From positions 10,505,093 through 10,569,092 of the forward strand of contig CM064690.1 in NCBI GenBank assembly GCA_032717465.1: a stretch of DNA of 64,000 nucleotides, read 5' to 3'. This DNA is from Coenobita brevimanus. Its lineage: Eukaryota > Arthropoda > Malacostraca > Decapoda > Coenobitidae. Shown here piece after piece: positions 24,706-36,524 of the stretch. Below the pieces are notes generated by a model, which made no database searches, had not been told where the DNA came from, and worked only from the letters and a program-made list of their open reading frames with translations. The translations under genes and the position numbers were made by a program. How positions within the stretch are numbered: the stretch's first letter is position 1; each line of letters starts with the position of its first letter.

Positions 24706-25425
24706 CGAAGGGGAAAGCGAGAGGCTAACAGGATATCTCAGTCGGTCTGGTACTATAGTCTCACGTGCAGGGAACTCTCTGGAAGTACGACCTTCACTTC
24801 CTGCTGCCGAGTTTGTTCGGTGGATGCCCACAACTACCGCCTCTCCACAACAATCAATATTTTTAACCTATACCAGACCACTGTCTACTATTTCGTGTTC
24901 TCCTTGATCACCTGCGTCTTGTATCATTCTTACCATCCATCTAACTTACACTAAACCTTTGTCTGTTACAACTTCATTATGCTACACCGTCTGTGTCCTG
25001 TGTCTATCAAAATTTCCTAACTTACACCTTACCACTGTCTACAACCACTACCTTGTACTCCACTGTCTTTGCTTGTATCTATCCTACTCTCCACCTAACC
25101 TACACTCTACTACTCTGTGCTACCACTATCATCTGCATCACCGTCTGAGCCCTGTGTTTAGCCTTCCCTCCTCCTAAGCAATCCGTAAACTTTTCCCTTT
25201 AATAAAGAGGAAGAGGAAGGGGAGGAGGTTGGTAGGGAAAGACGGAAAGGAAAGGAGAGAAAAAGAGAGTGTCGAGTATCTTAGAAAGGCTTACACAGGA
25301 GGGATAATATGGGTGAGCAGTAAAGCTAGAAGGGAGAAGAGAAAGAAAGACGGGAGAAGAGAAACAATGTTATTATTGGGTAAGCGTGTATGAGTCAGCC
25401 AAGAATACGTTGGAAATATGATACC
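24706..25425. other. No recognisable feature
   Basis: Loosely repetitive ACTACCACT/TACACT words from 24840 to 25140, then purine-rich DNA. No domain or RNA gene seen. Confidence 0.5.
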
Positions 25426-25428
25426 AAC

Positions 25429-25450
25429 GAGAGAGAGAGAGAGAGAGAAG

Positions 25451-25495
<45 letters not shown>

Positions 25496-25520
25496 GGAGA
25501 GAGAGAGAGAGAGAGCGAGA
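25429..25520. repeat. (GA)n microsatellite
   Basis: GA array interrupted twice by AAGGGG and once by GC. Confidence 0.95.
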
Positions 25521-25614
25521 GATGGAATTCCGTAAGGGTATCAGAAAAAGATTTTCTTTTTTAACTGTGGGACCTAATGAAAAACAGAAGTACTGTATAT
25601 ATATATAAAGTTGT

Positions 25615-25760
25615 AGTAGTAGTTGTTGTTGTAACGTCAGGGTCATCTGAATGTGAACCCTTTGGACTGCAGCCTTAAGGTGACCCCCTCCTCTCCCCTG
25701 CAATCAATCATCCCCCTGTCAGGGGTTAGGGAGGGAGCTGAGGGGAGCTTGTAGAGGAGC
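25615..25760. repeat. Dispersed repeat family R1 (copy 3)
   Basis: Shares GTCATCTGAATGTGAACCC...GGACTG-AG and the GGG-AGGGAGCTGAGG ending with the copies at 2490 and 18045. Confidence 0.55.
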
Positions 25761-25839
25761 CGCCCAGCTATGTTACTGCCACAGCGATGACGCTCCTCTC
25801 CAGCACCAGTGAAGTTTATATAGAGCAGGGACTTACAGG

Positions 25840-26560
25840 ATCAATAGGAATCAATGACGAGACGTTGAAAACAGGGAAAGAGGGATGGGGACAAGGTAAT
25901 TAATTTGTCGAGAGTTCGAGTGAGACAAATTAATATTTGAGAAAAAAAATATAAGCTGGATCGTAAAATGAACAATGAATGAGTGGAAAAAATAATAAAG
26001 GATGAAAATAGAAGTAAGAAAGGACTGAAAAATATGGAGGAACGAAAGAATAAGGTGAGAAGAGAAGAGAGTAAACAATAAGAAGTAAAGTGTGAACGTA
26101 GAAGGGGAGGAAGGAATGAGTGAAAAATGGAAGGATGGGGGAAAAAAAAAAGACAGAAAGTAAAAGAAAGTAAAGAGAAAGATTGTGAAAATGAGAATGA
26201 AGGGATAAGGGAGAGTGGGTAATCAGAGGAAATGGAGTAAAAAGAATGGGAGCAGTGAAGGAGATAAGAAAGAATAGAGAAAATAGCTGAATGGAAGCGT
26301 GTAGGCTATGGGAAAGGAAGTAATTATGGGAAAAAGGGAAATGAGTGAAAAGGGAAAAGAACAGTAAAGAGGAAAGGTGGGGAGAATTCGAGGAAGGGAG
26401 GGAGAATAAAATGAATAGGTGGATGATGAAATAAGAATAAAGTAAGGAAATTCCCGAAAACAAGGGTGAAAACAAATATTGAAGAGGGAAATGACGGAAC
26501 GAAGTGATAAGTGGGAGAGAGAGTAAAAAGAATGGATGGAGGGAAGACTGAAGCTCCACG
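25840..26560. repeat. Purine-rich tract
   Basis: About 700 bp of plus-strand A/G-rich sequence (GGAA, AAAG, GATG words). The 218-aa antisense frame is Phe/Ser/Leu-rich with no domain and is a composition artefact. Confidence 0.85.
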
Positions 26561-27060
26561 ATAGGATTCTCAAAGGTATTTTGCACTTGATTCCTTGTTG
26601 TATCTCAGATCACATTTTGAAGCATGGTCAACGACAAGACAATTTTTCGCTTATTGCATCTTTAGTCAGAGACAATTACTGATTACGAGAGGAAAATTGT
26701 CGAAGCTGTTAACTGTTTGGCTGGAAGGACAAAGAAGGAAAGGAATATAAACTTTCCATGTCTCCAGTTCTTCTTCCAAAAACAAATCACTGTTATGACA
26801 GGGACTTGATTGTAAAAACTCGTATGTTCGAGCATCCCACCCAAGGTTCCGATGGCTCATTAACGGCTGAATAAGATCGCCTGCTGCTAGCTTGAAGAAA
26901 ATACTGTAGTAGAGTCGTCATCATCACGAGAGAGTGGATGGCGAGATAATTAACGCTCTCGGACTCCTGTGTTCACTCCCAGTGGAATAAAATAGTTTGG
27001 CGTTAGCTGGAAAGAAATACTAGACGTGTATTACCACGAGTGGGTTAAAGAGAGAAAACC
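26561..27060. other. No recognisable feature
   Basis: Mixed sequence with no repeat partner or coding evidence found. Confidence 0.5.
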
Positions 27061-27061
27061 A

Positions 27062-27582
<521 letters not shown>

Positions 27583-27603
27583 AATTACAGATACACAAAC
27601 TAA

Positions 27604-28325
27604 TCCAAATATCAGTATCAGAGGGGGCAGGTCACCAAAGTCGTGGGAGAAATGGGGAGACTGAGAGTAGAATGAAAGCAAGCCTGAGAGAGGAATATTT
27701 TATTTACCTCGCCCGGAGGAGTCCGGAGAGATATTGTTTTTGGTTGAGTTTGTTTGTTGTTTGTTTCTTTATTTGTTAGCAACATTACGGAAAAATGGCA
27801 GAATGAAATTACACGTAACTTTCAGGATATGTGGGCACCTGTCCCTAGAGAAAGTAATTAAATTTTGGAGGGAATCGAGTGACCCTGAAAGGTCAAAATC
27901 AAGGATTTTCAGAGAACTATAACATAAAAACGGGTGAAGAAAGAGATATTTAATAATATCAACATATAGGAACTCCCATATGGGCTTTCATTTGGCACCA
28001 AGACCTTTGAACTTAAGTGGCTTTGAAAGGTCAAAGTCAAGGTCATGGATGTTCAGGGGGCCATAACTCGAAATTGGTTGCAGATAGACATTTACTATTA
28101 TCAACAAATAGGAAGTCCCATATGGGATTTTAGTTGGAACCATGACCTTTGACCTAAAATGATCTTGAAAGGTCAAACTGAAGGTCACGGTTATTCATGG
28201 AGCTACAACTCGAAACTGGTTGAAGATAGATATTTACTATTATCAACATATAGGAAGTCCAGTATGAGTTTTCAGATAACAGGCCAGACTCAAGGTCATG
28301 GATACTCAGGGGCTATAACTCGAAA
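27604..28325 (+). repeat. Direct repeat DR-left: MITE-like head with ~141-bp AGGTCA units
   Basis: About 720 bp that recurs at 45910-46633. It starts CCAAATATCAGTATCAGAG, has CCTCGCCCGGA and GATATTGTTTTTGGTTGAGTTTG, then about three and a half units of ~141 bp containing 'AGGAAGTCCCATATGGG-TTT', 'CCATGACCTTTGACCT', 'TTGAAAGGTCAAA-TCAAGGTCA' and 'CATAACTCGAAA-TGGTTG'. AGGTCA is the nuclear-receptor half-site, but that match alone shows no function. It ends exactly where the LINE tail (TCTATCTATC) begins. Confidence 0.85.
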
Positions 28326-28347
28326 ATCTATCTATCTATCTATCTAT
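28326..28347. repeat. (TATC)n, LINE 3' tail
   Basis: TCTATCTATC run (TAGA on the LINE strand) directly after the LINE 3' UTR. The same kind of tail is seen at 14986, 15990, 48650 and 53243. Confidence 0.85.
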
Positions 28348-28407
28348 AGCCCGACGCCCTAATCCCGCAAAGGGTGGCCGCAGACAAAACGCCTCCAAGT
28401 CACTCTG

Positions 28408-29175
28408 TCACCCACCATTTGACTCCCCTCCCCCCAACTCACCCCCCCCCTCCCTCATATACCTCTCAACTCCATCCCTCCACCTCATCCTCGGTCTACC
28501 CCTCCCTCTCCCCCCCTCCACCTCACCTACATACACCCTCTTAGTCAGTGTTTCATTCTCCATCCTCTCCACATGTCCAAACCACCTCAGTGTATTTCTC
28601 CTAATCTTTTCAACCACATCCACATCTACCCCACAACGTTCCTTCACTTCTTCATTCGTCAACCTGTCCCTCCATGTCACTCCACATGCTCCTCTCAAGT
28701 AACTCATTTCCACTGCTCTCACTCTTGACTTGTTCCCCTCTTGTAAGGTCCACGCCTCGCTTCCATACGTCAGGGTAGGGATCACAATACCATCATGCAG
28801 TGACTTCTTAACTTCCATACTCACCTCCCTATTTCTCATCACTGCTTTCAGTGTGCCAACAACCTTCCTTCCCTGCTGTACCCTTTCACGTACTTCATCC
28901 CCCAAAGTTCCATCCTTACTCATCACACTACCCAAGTACTTGAATGCACTCACATTCTCCATATCCTCACCATCCAACCTCACTGCACACTCTGTGACTT
29001 CATTCCTCTCAAACACCATAACTTTACTTTTGTTTACATTAACTTTCAGCTTCCTCCTCCTACACACTGTCCCAAATTCATTCACCAAACCTTGCAACTC
29101 CCATTCATCTTCACTCCAACAATACTGTATCATCAGCAAACAGCAACACCGGAAGCTTCCAAATCTCACCCTCAT
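28408..29175 (-). pseudogene. LINE reverse transcriptase C-terminal part
   Basis: A 255-residue segment continuing the RT after a frame break at the FADD box. It shows the post-catalytic region (KVNVNKSKVMVF, SAFKYLGSVMSKDG), the thumb-like SLHDGIVIPTLTYGSEAWTL and the C-terminal ALRR(N)TLRWFGHVERM / GRGRPRMRWRDGV motif typical of RTE-related elements in invertebrates. The first ~16 residues are out of frame with real homology. Ends at 28408, about 60 bp before the tail. Confidence 0.9.
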
Positions 29176-30265
29176 TCATTAGGGCCACCCCCACATCCAC
29201 TGCCCTACCTTGTACCTCCTTTACGACCCCATCCATATATATATTAAACAGCCATGGAGACATTACACACCCCTGTTTCAGTCCCACATTGAGATCAAAG
29301 AACTCACTCAGCTCACCATCCACTCGCACCGTAGCCCTAGCTCCCTCGTACATACTCTTCACAGCACTCAACAATTTCCCCTCCACTCCATATATTCTTA
29401 ATACCTTCCACATACCTTTCCTATCTATTCTGTCATAAGCTTTCTCCAAGTCCATGAAGGCAGCGTACACTTTCCTTCCCTTCTCTAGATACTTCTCCAC
29501 TAAACATCTTAGAACAAATATCTGATCTACACACCCTTTTCCCTTCTTAAATCCCCCTTGTTCTTCTCCAACTAGCTCCTCTGTCATATGCCTAACCCTA
29601 TCAATGAGTATTCTACCATATATTTTACCAGTCACACTAAGAAGGCAAATACCCCTATGGTTACCACATACTTCTCTCTCCCCTTTTCCTTTGTACAGAG
29701 GAACAATTATACCTGATTTCCAGTCCTCTGGAACCCTTCCCTCTTCCCAAGCCAATCTACACAACTTCCATATCCACTCCACAACAATCTCACCCCCATA
29801 CCTAAGCATTTCACCACACACTCCATCAATTCCTGGGGCCTTTTCCAGCTTAATCTTCTTCATCGCTTCCACTACTTCCGACCTACTGATCTCTTCCTCC
29901 CTCCTCTCATCTCTTCTTCTCCCAGCCATTCCCCAACCACTTACACTCACACTGTTCTCACTCTCTACATTCAACAAATCCTCAAAGTGCTCCTTCCATC
30001 TCCTCAATTTCTCTCTCTTTTCCACCAACAATCTATTATTCCTATCTTTCACTCCCCTACTATTTCCCCTTTCACACTGCCTTACTTTCTTTACCTCCTT
30101 CCAAAACAATTTCTTACTCTCCCTCCATTTCACACTCAAATTCCTCCCAAACTCTTCATCCACTTTCTTCTTACTCTCCTTCACCAGTCTCTTAACCTCC
30201 CTTCTCCTGCTCACATATACCTCTCTCTTCTCTCTCTCATCTTCTCCCCTACCTCTACTCGCCAA
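29111..30265 (-). pseudogene. LINE reverse transcriptase N-terminal part
   Basis: A 384-residue segment with the linker (REKLRRWKEHFEDLLN), RT motif 1 (KAPGIDGVCGEMLR), WKSGIIVPLYKGKG, motif A (YAAFMDLEKAYDRIDR, catalytic Asp in FMDLEKAYD), motif B (GLKQGCVMSPWLFNIYMD) and motif C (LLFADDTVLL). The frame is lost just after FADD, where a base is missing relative to the copy at 47880. RT primes on nicked target DNA to copy the LINE RNA. The antisense 279-aa frame at 29604-30443 is a shadow. Confidence 0.92.
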
Positions 30266-30269
30266 CCAT

Positions 30270-31025
30270 TCACCATATGCCTTCTTCTTTTTGTTCCACA
30301 GCTCGTTTCACCTCATCATTCCACCATGCCGTCCCTTGCACACCCTTGCATCTCCTCCTCACTCCACAAACCGCCTCACACGCTGCGCTTATCTCTTCCG
30401 TGAATATCTTACATACGTCTTCCACCCCTTCCATCTGCTCTAGCTCATACCTTCCCAATCTTTCTTCCACTATGCTCTTATACTCTGTCCTCTTCTCACT
30501 ATCTTGCAATTTCTCCACTCTTCTCACAGGAGCTGCTTCCTCCTGTCTTCCCCTTCGCCTCCTCAACCACTTTCTTTGCAGCTCTACCTTGGCCATCACT
30601 AAGTGATGGTCCGAGACTCCATTCCCCCACCCTCTCCACACCCTTGCATCCAACACTTGTCTTCTCATTCGCTCATCCACACACACGTAGTCTATCATTG
30701 CCTTTCGTTCAACAAGTTCACCATCCATCCTCCTCATTACTCTCCATGTATACCGGTGGATCATCTTATGACGAAAGTAGGTGTTGGCTATTGCCAACCC
30801 CTTACCAGCACAGATGTCCACCAAAGCACTACCATTCCCATCTACTTCCGCTGGCACACCCCACTGACCAACCACTCCATCCACTTGTACATTCACGACT
30901 TTGTCATTCATGTCTCCAATCAACAGCACTCTCTCGCTCCTCTCAAACTTGTCCATACATGCTTCTACTCTCGCCCAAAACTCATCTTTCACTCTTGCCA
31001 CTCGATCCTCTGTTGGAGCATACAC
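30270..31025 (-). pseudogene. LINE AP-like endonuclease (C-terminal two thirds)
   Basis: A 251-residue segment of an exonuclease/endonuclease/phosphatase-fold enzyme that nicks target DNA. Visible motifs: YAPTED near the start, VLLIGDMNDKV (Asp and Asn of the GDxN motif), NTYFRHKMIHRYTW, MIDYVCVDERM and the catalytic GVSDHHLVMAKV. It stops at 30270 because one base is missing from an A-run, where the next segment continues. Its upstream coding sequence is cut by the LTR array at 31028 and resumes at 45787. Confidence 0.92.
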
Positions 31026-31027
31026 AC
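31024..31027. repeat. Target site duplication ACAC (left)
   Basis: ACAC directly precedes the first LTR and recurs directly after the last LTR at 45783-45786. Conceptually removing the array and one ACAC copy brings the LINE endonuclease back into frame, confirming both boundaries. Confidence 0.9.
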
Positions 31028-31812
31028 TGTTACATAGCCTATGATTTCATCATCCTTTGTGTAATTTTAACGCACAGTTGCTGCATGTTTGATCACGAGC
31101 GTGTTCTGCCTCAGTCCCCCCCTTCTACCGTTATAGTAGAGCAAGTCGTTCTCTCTGTTGTCCAGAGCGGGATTGTGAACTCTATGTCCCCATGGCTTTC
31201 ATTTGCGCGTCCTCTTACAAGTTGTATCAGGCTCTGCCGGCCCCTATATAATGAGCTCAGTCTCTGCATCATTGCCACTTAGATCTGCTCCTCATTTTGT
31301 TCACATCTCTGTCCTCCCCTGTACAGATATTATTATTGTGAGTGCTCAAGAAGTCTCCAACCATCTAGCAGCTGTGTGTAATTTGAGTATAACTGTTGTT
31401 GCATTTTTCTTGTACTGTGTAGCATAAGTTTAATTTGTAGGCCTAGTGAAGTTTTTGTAATTCGTGTGGGGTTCTTTGTCAGTCATTTTTGATAATAGTT
31501 TGTATCTGTAATTATTTATCTGGCATTCACTGAGTATTATCTGGTATCTCATTTTATCAGGGCTGACTTAGATAAATTTGCTCTTGCTAATTTCGTGTTA
31601 ATAGAGGCTATTGCAGTTAACCATATATTTAACCTGTTTTTGCCATTGCATTGTCCTTATGAGTCCTGAATGTTTTGTTGTTAATTTAAGCATTAAACTT
31701 TAACTTGTAATTTTACCTAACTCTTTTGTTTTGAACCTGGAACTTTACGGGACAGTAGTGATTTTTAGCATTCTCACTTAAAGTGTACGTTATCTTTCTC
31801 TGTTCCGTAACC
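31028..31812 (+). repeat. LTR 1 (5' outer)
   Basis: About 785 bp, TGTTACATAG...CCGTAACC. TATATAA promoter box at 31245-31251 and ATTAAA polyadenylation motif at 31692-31697. The last base is C where the outermost LTR 4 and the full-length element have A. PBS candidate TGGCGACC lies at 31819-31826. Confidence 0.93.
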
Positions 31813-31866
31813 TAAATTTGGCGACCTCTCATCAGGATATTCAGGATATTATCATAAGGATATTGT

Positions 31867-34800
31867 TTGATATTTTGTGACTCTGATATATTCATGATGT
31901 CTACTATTACTACACTTGATGAAGCCAAGGACTTTTTGTCAAATGTGCAAACAGTGTGTGATATAGAAAATAGAACAAAGAATGAACTTAAGCTTGTTGC
32001 TCAACAATTGGGAATTGCTGTTCGCTCTCATCATTCTAAAGATCAAATTGTTGGCATGATTAATAAAAGCTTGTTTAATGTAACTCCTCCAAATGAGCAA
32101 ACGCAGATTGAATTAGCTAAGTTACAGCTAGCCCTGCAGGAGGCTCGTGTGAAGGAAGCTGAATTTCAAGCACGTGCTAAGGAGGCTGATGTTAAGGAGG
32201 CAAATGCTCCTATTGAAGAGGCACAGGTACAGGCTCAGGCACAAATTGAACTTGCCAGGATTCAGGCAGACCATGAGTATCGCATGAAACAAGGTGGAAC
32301 TGGATCATCTTGCTCTGATGATTTTGATGTGGCTAAAAATGTTAAACTTGTCCCTCCTTTTAATGAATCTGATTTAACAAAGTATTTTCAGTTGTTTGAG
32401 AGGGTAGCTACAGGTTTTAATTGGCCTAAGGAGTATTGGCCAGTACTCCTTCAAACTGTTCTCACCGGTAAAGCTCAAGTAACTTATGCATCTTTGCCTC
32501 AGGATCAATCTGATAATTATGATGTAGTTAAGAGCTTGATTCTTAAGGCCTATGAGCTTGTTCCTGAAGCCTATAGAGTAAAATTTAGGACAACTTACAA
32601 GCAAGATAAGCAATCCCATGTTGAGTATGCAAAAATCAAAGAAGATTTGTTAGAGCAGTGGTTAAATTCTAAGAATGTGGATTCTGATTTTGGTAAATTT
32701 AAGCAGATGATTTTGCTGGAGGATTTCAAAAGGTGTATTAGTAAAGATGTAAGCCTATATCTTGATGAGAAAAGAATAGATAATTTGTCTGATGCTGCAG
32801 TTTTAGCTGATGAGTATGTTCTCACTCACAAGAGATATTCTGGAGGAAAAAGGAAAGCTGAGAGTAAGTACGTTGCCTCTACTCAGAGTACAGGTAACAG
32901 GAAAGAGAATAAAGATGATGTTTCTCAGGAAGTAAATACCAGCTTCACCTCTAGATTTCAGAAAAGTAAATGTACTTATTGTAGTAAGCTTGGTCATACT
33001 ACGGAGAGATGTTTCAGGAGACAGCGTGATGTGAACAAAAAGGAGTCTTTAAATATTCAGTCAATTGGTCTAGTGTCCACTCTTGAGAGTTCCCAGAATT
33101 CTTTAACTGAGTTAACTGAACCTGCTTTGAGGGGTAACTTAAATTCTCATGATGGAGCTCCTCTTTTGAGCAGTAACGTGGGTGACACTCTCAAGAGTTC
33201 ATGTGCTAATTTCCTGTCTGATGGTTTTGTCAGTCCTCTGGACAGTAATGACAGGAAATCAGTTCAAATATATCGTGATACAGGTGCTTGCCAATCCCTT
33301 ATGCTGACCAGTGTTCTGGGCTCTAATGTTAATTCCTCTGATGAAACTGTAATCTTACAAGGTGTAGGAAATAATTACTTCTCTGTCCCTCTGTGCAGAG
33401 TGAATTTAGAGTCTGGTTTTGTTAATGGTTCCGTTATGGTTGGGTTGGTTGAGACACTCCCAATGTCAGGTGTAACTTTCTTACTTGGAAATGATATTGG
33501 TGGAAGTCAAGTGTGTCCAGCTCCTCAGTTGTCTAGTGAGCCAGTGGCTGCGTCCCAGGATTGTGATGTCCCTGATGTGTTCCCTGCATGTGCTGTCACT
33601 AGGGCTAAGTCTAAAGTTACTGGTGATTTAGAGGATAATGATGATGATGATGTTATCCTAGCTGACACTTTTCTTGCTAATTTGGACCACTCACCAGATG
33701 AGGCAGTACCCCGTAGTGTTGATAATTTGTCTCGTCAAGAGTTGGTTGAGTTGCAGGTTGCTGACCCTGAGTTGAAAGGTCTAGCTAACTCTGCTTGCAG
33801 TGAGGAAGAGTCAGCTGGTGCTTCTACTTGTTATTATGTAAAGTCAGGAGTACTTATGAGGAAGTGGAGACCCCCAACAGCATCAGCCGACTGTGAATGG
33901 GAGGTTGTACATCAAGTTGTCATCCCTCGTGTTTGTAGGCAGGATATCATTCGAGTGGCTCATGATTCCAGTTTGGCAGGACACCTTGGAGTGAGGAAGA
34001 CTGTGGCACGCATTTTGAAACACTTCTACTGGCCAGGTATCTTCAGGGATGTTTCCTGGTATTGTAAGTCTTGTCACACCTGTCAAGTTGTGGGGAAGTG
34101 TAATCAGACCGAAAAGGTTGCACCTCTAGTTCCCATTCCTCCTTTTGAGGCGCCTTTCACCCGTGTGTTGGTGGATATTGTGGGCCCTCTTCCTAAGACT
34201 TCTTCAGGATTTTCTTATGTGTTGACCATGATTGATATGGCTACTCGTTATCCTGAAGCCATTCCACTTAGAAATATCTCAGCAAAGAACGTGGTTAAGG
34301 AAATGCTAGGGTTCTTCACAAAGTTTGGTCTGCCCAAGGAGGTACAGTCAGACCGGGGAAGTAATTTCATGTCAAATGTTTTCAAGCAGTCTCTGAAAGA
34401 GTTGGGCATCACCCAGATCACGTCTTCAGCTTACCATCCCCAGACCCAAGGAGCGTTGGAGAGATATCATCAAACACTCAAATCGATGCTCAAGAAATAC
34501 TGTTTGGAACATCAGAAAGACTGGGATAAAGGTCTTCCATTCGTTGTGTTTGCTGCAAGAGAATCTCCAAATGAATCACTGGGCTTCTCACCTTTTGAAC
34601 TACTGTTTGGCCATGAAGTAAGAGGACCCCTTAAGTTACTCAAGGAATGCTGGCTGTCGGAGGAAGATGACGTCAACCTGCTGGAGTATGTGATGAAGTT
34701 CAAAGAACGGCTGTCCACTGCTTTACAGCTGGCGAGAGAGAATTTAGGAGCTGCTCAGGAGAAGATGAAGACTTGGTATGATAAGAAGTCCAGGTTACGC

Positions 34801-35694
34801 CACTTTCAGCCAGGAGATCAGGTTTTGATTCTGCTACCAGTTCATGGGCAACCTCTTCAAGCCAAGTTTAGTGGTCCTTATTTCGTGGAGAAGAAACTCA
34901 GTGATGTCAACTATGTCATCGCCACACCAGATCGTAGAAAGAGCAAGCAACTATGTCACATCAACATGCTAAAGTTATATCACAGGCGGGACGAAAATAA
35001 TCCAGTCTGCACTGTAGCTGTTCCACCCGAGTCTACAAGTGAAGTTCTCCCATGCAGCATGAGCCTGAGTGATAGTTTGGGGAAGAATCCTGATATCATG
35101 AATGATCTCCAGACTAAGCTTTCTCATCTACCTCCCAAGGAAAGGCAGGAGTTTTCGGCATTACTGCAGGAGTACCCGCAAGTGTTCCGTGCTACTCCAG
35201 GAAGAACCACTGTGTTGATGCATGATGTCGATGTTGGAGACGCAAAGCCAATTAAATTGCCTCCTTACCGTGTGAACCCAGTGAAAGTTCCTCTCATCCA
35301 GAAGGAGCTTGGCTACCTGTTGGACCACAAGATGATTGAGCCCTGTCAGAGCGAGTGGAGTTCTCCTGTCACTCTAGTCCCTAAGCCAGGTGGGTCACAG
35401 AGGCTTTGCATCGACTACAGACGTGTTAATCAGATAACTAAAACAGACACTTACCCTCTCCCTCGTGTGGAAGATTGCATAGACAAGATCGGAAAGGCTA
35501 GGTACATAAGTAAGTTTGATTTGTTAAAGGGATACTGGCAAGTACCTATGACTGAACGTGCTAGGGAGATCTCATTTTTTGTAACATTAGGAAAGACCTT
35601 TGCATGGTCTGTAATGCCATATACAGATTGTTTTAGAGTAATAAGAAATTTCCTTTGTAATTTTTTTTTTTCTTTGTGGGGAGGTGTTACATAG
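31867..35694 (+). CDS. Gag-PR-IN-partial RT polyprotein, tandem unit 1 (intact frame)
   Basis: A 1275-codon frame. The likely start is Met10/11 (MMSTITT, 31894 or 31897). Helical Glu/Ala-rich segment about 70-130; SCAN-like capsid about 155-320; CCHC knuckle Cys369, Cys372, His377, Cys382; protease DTGA 471-474; integrase HHCC His699, His706, Cys736, Cys739; catalytic Asp770, Asp829, Glu865 (D-X35-E); GPY/F module at 1003-1006; RT from about 1130 with IDYRRVNQ and SKFDLLKGYWQ. At residue 1252 (SVMPY) the deletion joins pol to the pre-PPT sequence, so the YIDD box and RNase H are missing and the last ~23 residues are read-through into the LTR. It could supply Gag, protease and integrase but not reverse transcription. 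Confidence 0.92.
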   Translation: MIFCDSDIFMMSTITTLDEAKDFLSNVQTVCDIENRTKNELKLVAQQLGIAVRSHHSKDQIVGMINKSLFNVTPPNEQTQIELAKLQLALQEARVKEAEFQARAKEADVKEANAPIEEAQVQAQAQIELARIQADHEYRMKQGGTGSSCSDDFDVAKNVKLVPPFNESDLTKYFQLFERVATGFNWPKEYWPVLLQTVLTGKAQVTYASLPQDQSDNYDVVKSLILKAYELVPEAYRVKFRTTYKQDKQSHVEYAKIKEDLLEQWLNSKNVDSDFGKFKQMILLEDFKRCISKDVSLYLDEKRIDNLSDAAVLADEYVLTHKRYSGGKRKAESKYVASTQSTGNRKENKDDVSQEVNTSFTSRFQKSKCTYCSKLGHTTERCFRRQRDVNKKESLNIQSIGLVSTLESSQNSLTELTEPALRGNLNSHDGAPLLSSNVGDTLKSSCANFLSDGFVSPLDSNDRKSVQIYRDTGACQSLMLTSVLGSNVNSSDETVILQGVGNNYFSVPLCRVNLESGFVNGSVMVGLVETLPMSGVTFLLGNDIGGSQVCPAPQLSSEPVAASQDCDVPDVFPACAVTRAKSKVTGDLEDNDDDDVILADTFLANLDHSPDEAVPRSVDNLSRQELVELQVADPELKGLANSACSEEESAGASTCYYVKSGVLMRKWRPPTASADCEWEVVHQVVIPRVCRQDIIRVAHDSSLAGHLGVRKTVARILKHFYWPGIFRDVSWYCKSCHTCQVVGKCNQTEKVAPLVPIPPFEAPFTRVLVDIVGPLPKTSSGFSYVLTMIDMATRYPEAIPLRNISAKNVVKEMLGFFTKFGLPKEVQSDRGSNFMSNVFKQSLKELGITQITSSAYHPQTQGALERYHQTLKSMLKKYCLEHQKDWDKGLPFVVFAARESPNESLGFSPFELLFGHEVRGPLKLLKECWLSEEDDVNLLEYVMKFKERLSTALQLARENLGAAQEKMKTWYDKKSRLRHFQPGDQVLILLPVHGQPLQAKFSGPYFVEKKLSDVNYVIATPDRRKSKQLCHINMLKLYHRRDENNPVCTVAVPPESTSEVLPCSMSLSDSLGKNPDIMNDLQTKLSHLPPKERQEFSALLQEYPQVFRATPGRTTVLMHDVDVGDAKPIKLPPYRVNPVKVPLIQKELGYLLDHKMIEPCQSEWSSPVTLVPKPGGSQRLCIDYRRVNQITKTDTYPLPRVEDCIDKIGKARYISKFDLLKGYWQVPMTERAREISFFVTLGKTFAWSVMPYTDCFRVIRNFLCNFFFSLWGGVT

Positions 35695-36470
35695 CCTATG
35701 ATTTCATCATCCTTTGTGTAATTTTAACGCACAGTTGCTGCATGTTTGATCACGAGCGTGTTCTGCCTCAGTCCCCCCCTTCTACCGTTATAGTAGAGTA
35801 AGTCGTTCTCTCTGTTGTCCAGAGCGGGATTGTGAACTCTATGTCCCCATGGCTTTCATTTGCGCGTCCTCTTACAAGTTGTATCAGGCTCTGCCGGCCC
35901 CTATATAATGAGCTCAGTCTCTGCATCATTGCCACTTAGATCTGCTCCTCATTTTGTTCACATCTCTGTCCTCCCCTGTACAGATATTATTATTGTGAGT
36001 GCTCAAGAAGTCTCCAACCATCTAGCAGCTGTGTGTAATTTGAGTATAACTGTTGCTGCATTTTTTCTTGTACTGTGTAGCATAAGTTTAATTTGTAGGC
36101 CTAGTGAAGTTTTTGTAATTCGTGTGGGGTTCTTTGTCAGTCATTTTTGATAATAGTTTGTATCTGTAATTATTTATCTGGCATTCACTGAGTATTATCT
36201 GGTATCTCATTTTATCAGGGCTGACTTAGATAAATTTGCTCTTGCTAATTTCGTGTTAATAGAGGCTATTGCAGTTAACCATATATTTAACCTGTTTTTG
36301 CCATTGCATTGTCCTTATGAGTCCTGAATGTTTTGTTGTTAATTTAAGCATTAAACTTTAACTTGTAATTTTACCTAACTCTTTTGTTTTGAACCTGGAA
36401 CTTTACGGGACAGTAGTGATTTTTAGCATTCTCACTTAAAGTGTACGTTATCTTTCTCTGTTCCGTAACC
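35685..36470 (+). repeat. LTR 2 (internal, shared)
   Basis: About 786 bp. Serves as the 3' LTR of unit 1 and the 5' LTR of unit 2. Preceded by the polypurine tract GTGGGGAGG and followed by the PBS candidate TGGCGACC, exactly as expected for LTR-LTR recombination. Confidence 0.93.
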
Positions 36471-36524
36471 TAAATTTGGCGACCTCTCATCAGGATATTC
36501 AGGATATTATCATAAGGATATTGT

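Larger units (their letters stand above)
28326..31027 (-). mobile_element. RTE-like LINE, long 5'-truncated copy (3' part)
   Basis: An APE-type non-LTR retrotransposon on the minus strand. The remaining endonuclease part lies at 45783-45909, beyond the LTR array inserted at 31028. In transcript order it has partial endonuclease, RT, a C-terminal RWFGHVE-type domain and a short 3' UTR ending in TAGA tetranucleotides, as RTE-group elements do. It carries two frame breaks (near 30267 and 29110), a 5' truncation within the endonuclease and the LTR insertion, so it is dead. Confidence 0.9.

Noticed and set aside
29604..30443. 279-aa plus-strand open frame (and 138- to 212-aa neighbours to 31282)
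   Set aside because: Antisense of the LINE RT and endonuclease; Ser/Pro/Leu/His-rich as expected from the complement of an Arg/Glu/Lys/Gly-rich coding strand.
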